30,255 nucleotides of DNA from RI-242 sp038246255. GTDB lineage: Bacteria > Planctomycetota > UBA1135 > GCA-002686595. Below are positions 26,503 through 30,255 of this stretch, piece by piece. The notes under the pieces are model-generated. The model was given only the letters and a program-made list of their open reading frames with translations. It made no database searches and was not told the DNA's origin. A program made the position numbers and the translations under genes. Positions within the stretch are counted from its first letter, which is position 1. The number at the start of each line of letters is the position of its first letter. The stretch is taken from contig JBBRWC010000048.1 in assembly GCA_038246255.1 (NCBI GenBank), positions 1 through 30,255 on the forward strand. The letters are read 5' to 3'.

Positions 26503-26905
26503 CGGCCTAACCGCCTGTCGCACGCCCCCGGCGGGTCAACCTCGGCGGGCCGCTGCCCGCGGTGCTCGCGCCCGACACGGTGGCAGGGCAGCGGCGCGGC
26601 ATGGGATTCCTCCCGCGTGAGATCACGGTGCCGCTGGGTTCCATCGCGACCGCGGCCGTGATTTGGATCGCGGTGTGCGCTATTCGTCTGATCTCGGCAC
26701 GGCTAGGGCGGCGTTTGAGGGTGCCTTTCCTGCTGGAGGAAAAACGCACGCTGCGTCGCGTTCGCAGTCGCGCAAAGGCGCGCCGTCGACGAAGTTGCGG
26801 AAACCCTCGCGGGCGGTCCCGATTCTCTGCGCTCCGATCGACGTGGGCTCGTCCGGCCCCTTTTCGCGGGTCAGCCGGTTCCGTGCAAGTGCCAAGGGCC
26901 GCCGG
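26503..26905. other. Gene-poor convergent gap with a possible broken membrane ORF
   Basis: 403 bp between converging genes. From GTG at 26562 a plus-strand frame reads a plausible membrane segment (VPLGSIATAAVIWIAVCAIR) and then degrades into Arg/Ser-rich sequence that runs into the antisense of the HEAT lipoprotein gene. This could be a gene remnant or a short membrane protein, with the boundary near 26710-26760. From there to 26905 the sequence has no convincing frame on either strand and looks less GC-rich than its surroundings. I cannot assign it. Confidence 0.35.
26711..26746. terminator. Nested inverted repeats, possible bidirectional terminator
   Basis: TTTCCT (26726-26731) and AGGAAA (26737-26742) flank a GCTGG loop, nested inside GCGTTT (26711-26716) and AAACGC (26741-26746). 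The two pairings share two bases, so they are alternatives rather than one long stem. It sits where both converging transcripts should stop, but the T/A tracts are short. Confidence 0.25.
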
Positions 26906-28579
26906 TCAATACCAGGTCCACAGGAGGCACTGGAGCGCGCGCCGCGCTTCGGTTTGGAGGCGCAGCGCCACCCGCTTGAGCCGCGGTGCCACTTCCGTCG
27001 AAGGTCCGTGGCGGATCAGGAGCGCGGCGGCAAACAGGCGCTCCCGTTCGTCGGCGCTGTCGTCTTCGACCCGTGCTTCTAGCTCGGCCTTCGCCACCGC
27101 ATCCCGTTCGGCGGCGATCGCCCAGAGCAGATCGAGGCGACGGATGGGGTCTTCCTCGTCCGCCAGCCGCTGCGCGAGGGCGGCGCGGCCCGTTGGGCCC
27201 GAGTTGGCGGCTTGGATCGCCATCCAGCGGTGCGGGTGCAGCCCGTCGATGCGCGCGTCGGGTGCCGCTGCGGCGCCGACCTCGATCAGCAGCAGTGCCG
27301 CGGCTGCGAGCGGCACGTGACCGAGGGCCTGGAGTGCGGGAGCGCGCTGGCCGAGCGGCAGGTTTTTTTCGCGCTCGATGCGCTCCTGCAATCGGCCGTG
27401 CACCCGCTCGGCGAGCCCGTCGTGCTCGCGCATGGGCCCGCGCAGGGAGAGCATCAACGGTCCGAGCACGTCGGCGGGTCCGTCGAGGGCGACCAGCGCG
27501 CGGTTGATCGCTTCCGGGTCGCCGGCGGCGAGCAGGGCGCCCAGCGCGAAGTCGGCGAGGGTGCGCGACGGGTCGTCGAGCGCGCCGGCCAATCCGTCCC
27601 GGGCGGCGCGCTCTTCCCCCGCGAAGGGCGCGATCAACTGCGCGGCGAGGAGGCGGCATTCTTCCGCCGGATCGCTGCGCAGGTTTGCCAGGGTGAGCCG
27701 CCAGGCGTTCACTTCCAGCGCCGCACCGAGGGCCTGCCCGCGGACTTCCATGTCCGGATGCGCGAGTTCGGCCGCGAATGCGTCGCGCGCACTTTGATCG
27801 CCGAGTGCGGCGGCGGGTGCGAGCAGCCACGCACGCACGTTGTCCGGGGCATCGATTGCAAGGCGCAGGGCGCGCTCCGTGTGGGCGTCCGTCGCATGGC
27901 GCGCGAACAGGCGCAGGAGCGCAGGATCCTGCGCGACCGCGGACTGTTCCTCCATCCAGTCGAGGGCGCGATCTGCGAAGCGCTCGGGATCGCTCGCCGC
28001 CAGTGCGGCAAGGGCCGCGGACCGCAGAGCCGGATCGAGCCAAAGGCGCGCTTCGAAGCGTTCGAAGTCGGCCGGATGTGCCGGACGCGAACCGAAGGCC
28101 CGCATGGCCTGGCCGCGCACACTTTCGAACGGATGCGCGAGGCCGATCCAAAGGAGTTCGCGCGCAGCGGGGTCCGGGTTGAGCCCGGCGGCCGCCAGGG
28201 CGCTTTGCAGCGGACCAAAGCGGTCGCGGTCGTTTGCCCAGGTCTCGATGGCGCGCCGCAGCGGTTCGATGGATTGCGCACCCAGAGCCCCCAGCTCCTC
28301 GATCGCACGGCTTAGGACGTCGCGGTCACCGCGCTCGAGCTTTTGGACGAGCACGTCGACGAGATCGCTCGTGTCGCGGTCGTAATAGTCGTCGCGCACG
28401 CAGGGACCGAACAGCCCCGCGATGCGGTCGTCGGTCGAAAGGTCGGCGGGGATCGTGGCCGCCGTCGGCGGTTCCCGTTGGCAGCCGAGTCCGAGTGTGC
28501 CGATGAGAAGCACGACCGCGAACGACAGGCCTGCAGCCGCCCGAAGACGCCAGTGGTACCCGGGTTGCCGGGCGATCAC
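26906..28579 (-). CDS. HEAT-repeat lipoprotein coupled to a TolC-family gene
   Basis: A 557-aa protein. MIARQPGYHWRLRAAAGLSFAVVLLIGTLGLGC is a signal sequence with Cys33 as the likely lipidated residue; the -3 residue is Gly, so the lipobox is imperfect. Residues 40-75 contain DDYYDRDTSDLVDVLVQKLE. From about 75 to the end are HEAT-like helical pairs (AIEELGALGAQSIEPLRRAI, GLAHPFESVRGQAMRAFG, AELAHPDMEVRGQALGAALE, ALGHVPLAAAALLLIEVGAA). It differs from the 9.7-14.4 kb pair: no WWE...FFLG block and no LNxL tail. GTG at 28579 overlaps the upstream TolC-family stop as GTGA, so the proteins are made together; it may be an accessory scaffold to the efflux channel. No terminator is obvious just beyond its stop. 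Confidence 0.82.
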   Translation of the reverse strand: MIARQPGYHWRLRAAAGLSFAVVLLIGTLGLGCQREPPTAATIPADLSTDDRIAGLFGPCVRDDYYDRDTSDLVDVLVQKLERGDRDVLSRAIEELGALGAQSIEPLRRAIETWANDRDRFGPLQSALAAAGLNPDPAARELLWIGLAHPFESVRGQAMRAFGSRPAHPADFERFEARLWLDPALRSAALAALAASDPERFADRALDWMEEQSAVAQDPALLRLFARHATDAHTERALRLAIDAPDNVRAWLLAPAAALGDQSARDAFAAELAHPDMEVRGQALGAALEVNAWRLTLANLRSDPAEECRLLAAQLIAPFAGEERAARDGLAGALDDPSRTLADFALGALLAAGDPEAINRALVALDGPADVLGPLMLSLRGPMREHDGLAERVHGRLQERIEREKNLPLGQRAPALQALGHVPLAAAALLLIEVGAAAAPDARIDGLHPHRWMAIQAANSGPTGRAALAQRLADEEDPIRRLDLLWAIAAERDAVAKAELEARVEDDSADERERLFAAALLIRHGPSTEVAPRLKRVALRLQTEARRALQCLLWTWY

Positions 28580-30255
28580 CGCGCTTCGACCTCGCCGATC
28601 CGACCCTCGGCGCGCAGCAGCGCCGCAACGGCCTTCGCGTAGTTCGCGAGTGCGAAGCGCTCGTTCGAAAGGGCCGTGGCGAGGTCCTGCTGGAACTGCA
28701 GCAGTTGGAACGTCGTCGAAAGGCCCTCGCGGTAGCGCACTTCCTCGGATTCCAGTTGGCGCTGTGCGAGTTCGCGGCTGCGGCGCGCCGCTTCCACCGC
28801 CTCGCGGCGGTACACCACGTCGCGGACGGCCGCGCGGACTTCGGAGAGGACCGTGCGTTCGATGCGCTCCAGTTCGAGGTGCGCGGAGCGCAACTCCGCG
28901 CGTGCAGCGCGTTCCGCGAAGCGCGCCGACCGATTGCCGATCGGCAGTTCGAACGCGAGTCCGATGCCGTAGGTCGGCGAATCGAATCCCGCCGTGCTGT
29001 CGAACGCGCCGGAGCTGCTCGTATCGAACGCGGCGCTGCGTGTGTCGACCGTGAGATCGAGGCCGGGCTTGCGCAGGGATCGGGTTAGGTCGAGGCGCGC
29101 GCGGCGCGCTTCGATCTCCCAGCGCTGCGCGGCGAGTTCGGCCCGGCGCTCGTACGCGTCCGCGAGGCTGCGCTCCCAGGTCGGCGGCGCGCCCGCGGCG
29201 GTGGGCTCGGGCAATTTGGTCAGCGGGACGATGGGTGCGTCCCACGCGGTGATAAAAGCGGTCCAACCGCTGTTTTCGCGCACACGCCCAGACGTGTCCT
29301 CGGCCTCCCGGCGCAGGATCAACTGGCGCAGGGCGTCGCTGCGGGTTTCGACGTCGGTCTGCGCGAACAACAGCCGCTCGCGCTCGACGGCCACGTTGGT
29401 TTCCGCCTGCAGAAGGTCAACCTCCGTGCCCACGCCGACACGCAGGCGCTCGCTCTCCTCTTCGGACTGGCGTTCGAAAAGGCGCACCGATTGTTCGCGC
29501 ACTTCCAGTTGGTCGAGCGCGGCAACGAGGTCCCAATACGCGTTTTCAACCGCGAGCAGGAGCTGCAAGCGCTGTTCGCGCAGGAGTTCTTCTTGACGGC
29601 GCGCTTGGAACTCGAAGGCGCGTTGGTCCGCGGTCGCCGCGCGGTCCCAGGCGCCGCGCAGGAGCGGTTGGGTGAACCCCAGGCTGAGCGCGTCAGCGGT
29701 CAGCTCCGGCGGCGTGTTCGTCGAGTTGGTTTTGGTGCGGTCGGTCACGTAACCCAGCGAAAAACTGCCGCCCGTCGTCACGGGAACAGCGAGTCCGGAC
29801 TGGATCAACAGCCGCTCTTCTTTGAGAACGGGCACTCCGGCGAAGACCTGGTTCGAAAGTTGGGTCTGGGCGTCCTCGTAGCGCACCGACAGGTTGAACA
29901 CCGGGTCGAACACACCCCAACTTCCGCGCGCGTTGAACCGCGCGACTTCGACTCCGACGTCGGCGATCTCAAGCTCGATGTTCGAGTCGATCGCAAGGCG
30001 TCGGGCTTCGGCGAGGGTCAACTCGAGCGGCTGCTTGCCGCTCAAGTCGCGCGGGTCGCGCGCGGCCGCGTCGTCCTCCGTCTCGACCGCGGGCTGCGGC
30101 GAAGCGTCGTCGCCACCCTCGGATGCGCGCTCGAGCGCGTCCGGAGCGACGGGCGGTGCGGTCGGGTTCGAGGGCTCGTCTTGGGGCGCTTCGGCCCCAG
30201 CTCCGCCGTGACCAGCTCCGCCGTCACCAGCTCCGCCGTCACCAGCTCCGCCGTC
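28576..30255 (-). CDS. TolC-family outer membrane efflux protein (5' partial)
   Basis: The frame is open to the right edge, so the start is outside the window. After 70 visible codons of disordered Gly/Asp/Pro/Glu sequence comes LELTLAEARRLAIDSNIELEIADVGVEVA, the classic opening of an outer membrane efflux protein. Two repeats of the helix-strand-strand-helix plan follow: FNLSVRYEDAQTQ and LSLGFTQPLLRGAWDRAA in the first, LDLTVDTRSAAFD and YGIGLAFELPIGNRSARFAERAA in the second. The long helices are recognisable in ENAYWDLVAALDQLEVREQSV and YREGLSTTFQLLQFQQDLATA. PLLRG and ELPIGNR are typical strand-end motifs. It would form a trimeric channel across the outer membrane, working with an RND, ABC or MFS pump presumably encoded upstream or elsewhere. 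The unusually long acidic/Gly N-terminal extension is not part of the TolC fold. Confidence 0.9.
   Translation of the reverse strand, partial: DGGAGDGGAGDGGAGHGGAGAEAPQDEPSNPTAPPVAPDALERASEGGDDASPQPAVETEDDAAARDPRDLSGKQPLELTLAEARRLAIDSNIELEIADVGVEVARFNARGSWGVFDPVFNLSVRYEDAQTQLSNQVFAGVPVLKEERLLIQSGLAVPVTTGGSFSLGYVTDRTKTNSTNTPPELTADALSLGFTQPLLRGAWDRAATADQRAFEFQARRQEELLREQRLQLLLAVENAYWDLVAALDQLEVREQSVRLFERQSEEESERLRVGVGTEVDLLQAETNVAVERERLLFAQTDVETRSDALRQLILRREAEDTSGRVRENSGWTAFITAWDAPIVPLTKLPEPTAAGAPPTWERSLADAYERRAELAAQRWEIEARRARLDLTRSLRKPGLDLTVDTRSAAFDTSSSGAFDSTAGFDSPTYGIGLAFELPIGNRSARFAERAARAELRSAHLELERIERTVLSEVRAAVRDVVYRREAVEAARRSRELAQRQLESEEVRYREGLSTTFQLLQFQQDLATALSNERFALANYAKAVAALLRAEGRIGEVEAR
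30196..30255. repeat. 15-bp tandem repeats in the TolC-family gene, running off the window
   Basis: ACCAGCTCCGCCGTC is repeated at 30211-30225, 30226-30240 and 30241-30255, with an imperfect copy at 30196-30210. In the minus-strand frame it encodes DGGAG pentapeptides (one HGGAG). The array continues past the end, so the copy number is unknown. Confidence 0.92.

Overview
The window is a very GC-rich bacterial chromosome segment (roughly 70% GC by eye). It has mixed ATG/GTG/TTG starts, few strong Shine-Dalgarno sites and many secreted HEAT/TPR-repeat proteins. Together with a three-subunit diheme-type succinate dehydrogenase, a cytochrome c-TPR protein, and dxr next to rseP, this suggests a Planctomycetota-like lineage. 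The phylum is an inference from gene content and style; there is no rRNA or tRNA gene here to confirm it. I see no phage, IS element, CRISPR array or other clear mobile element.

Layout. 1-5.6 kb: the 3' end of a cytochrome c/TPR gene, a CvpA-like membrane protein, a 618-aa protein of unknown function, a GyrI-like lipoprotein, a 93-aa cysteine-bearing small protein, a 20-bp tandem repeat and a histidine phosphatase. 5.9-9.5 kb: a tightly coupled sdhC-sdhA-sdhB operon. 9.7-14.4 kb: two consecutive paralogous exported HEAT-repeat proteins. They share an N-terminal WWE...FFLG block with identical internal spacing and a short C-terminal LNxL tail; a strong terminator separates them. 14.4-20.1 kb (minus strand): purM, an exported TPR protein, an exported alpha/beta-hydrolase-like protein that has lost its nucleophile serine, a membrane-fused spermidine-synthase-like protein and a TPR/membrane-anchor protein. 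Several of these junctions are 4-nt stop/start overlaps. 20.3-24.5 kb (plus strand): dxr, rseP and a UbiA-family gene (isoprenoid and envelope functions). 24.5-26.5 kb: a CCA-adding-type nucleotidyltransferase divergent from a one-TM protein. 26.5-26.9 kb: a gene-poor stretch of unclear origin. 26.9-30.3 kb (minus strand): a TolC-family outer-membrane efflux protein, cut by the window end, translationally coupled to a HEAT-repeat lipoprotein.

How it fits together. The sdh operon feeds electrons from succinate to quinone, and the cytochrome c protein also belongs to respiratory or periplasmic electron transfer. dxr (MEP pathway) and UbiA concern isoprenoids, and rseP is the site-2 protease of envelope stress signalling. 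The most distinctive content is the set of exported repeat scaffolds: three HEAT and three TPR proteins, coupled to or beside enzymes and an efflux channel. The HEAT pair at 9.7-14.4 kb is the best candidate for an undescribed protein family.
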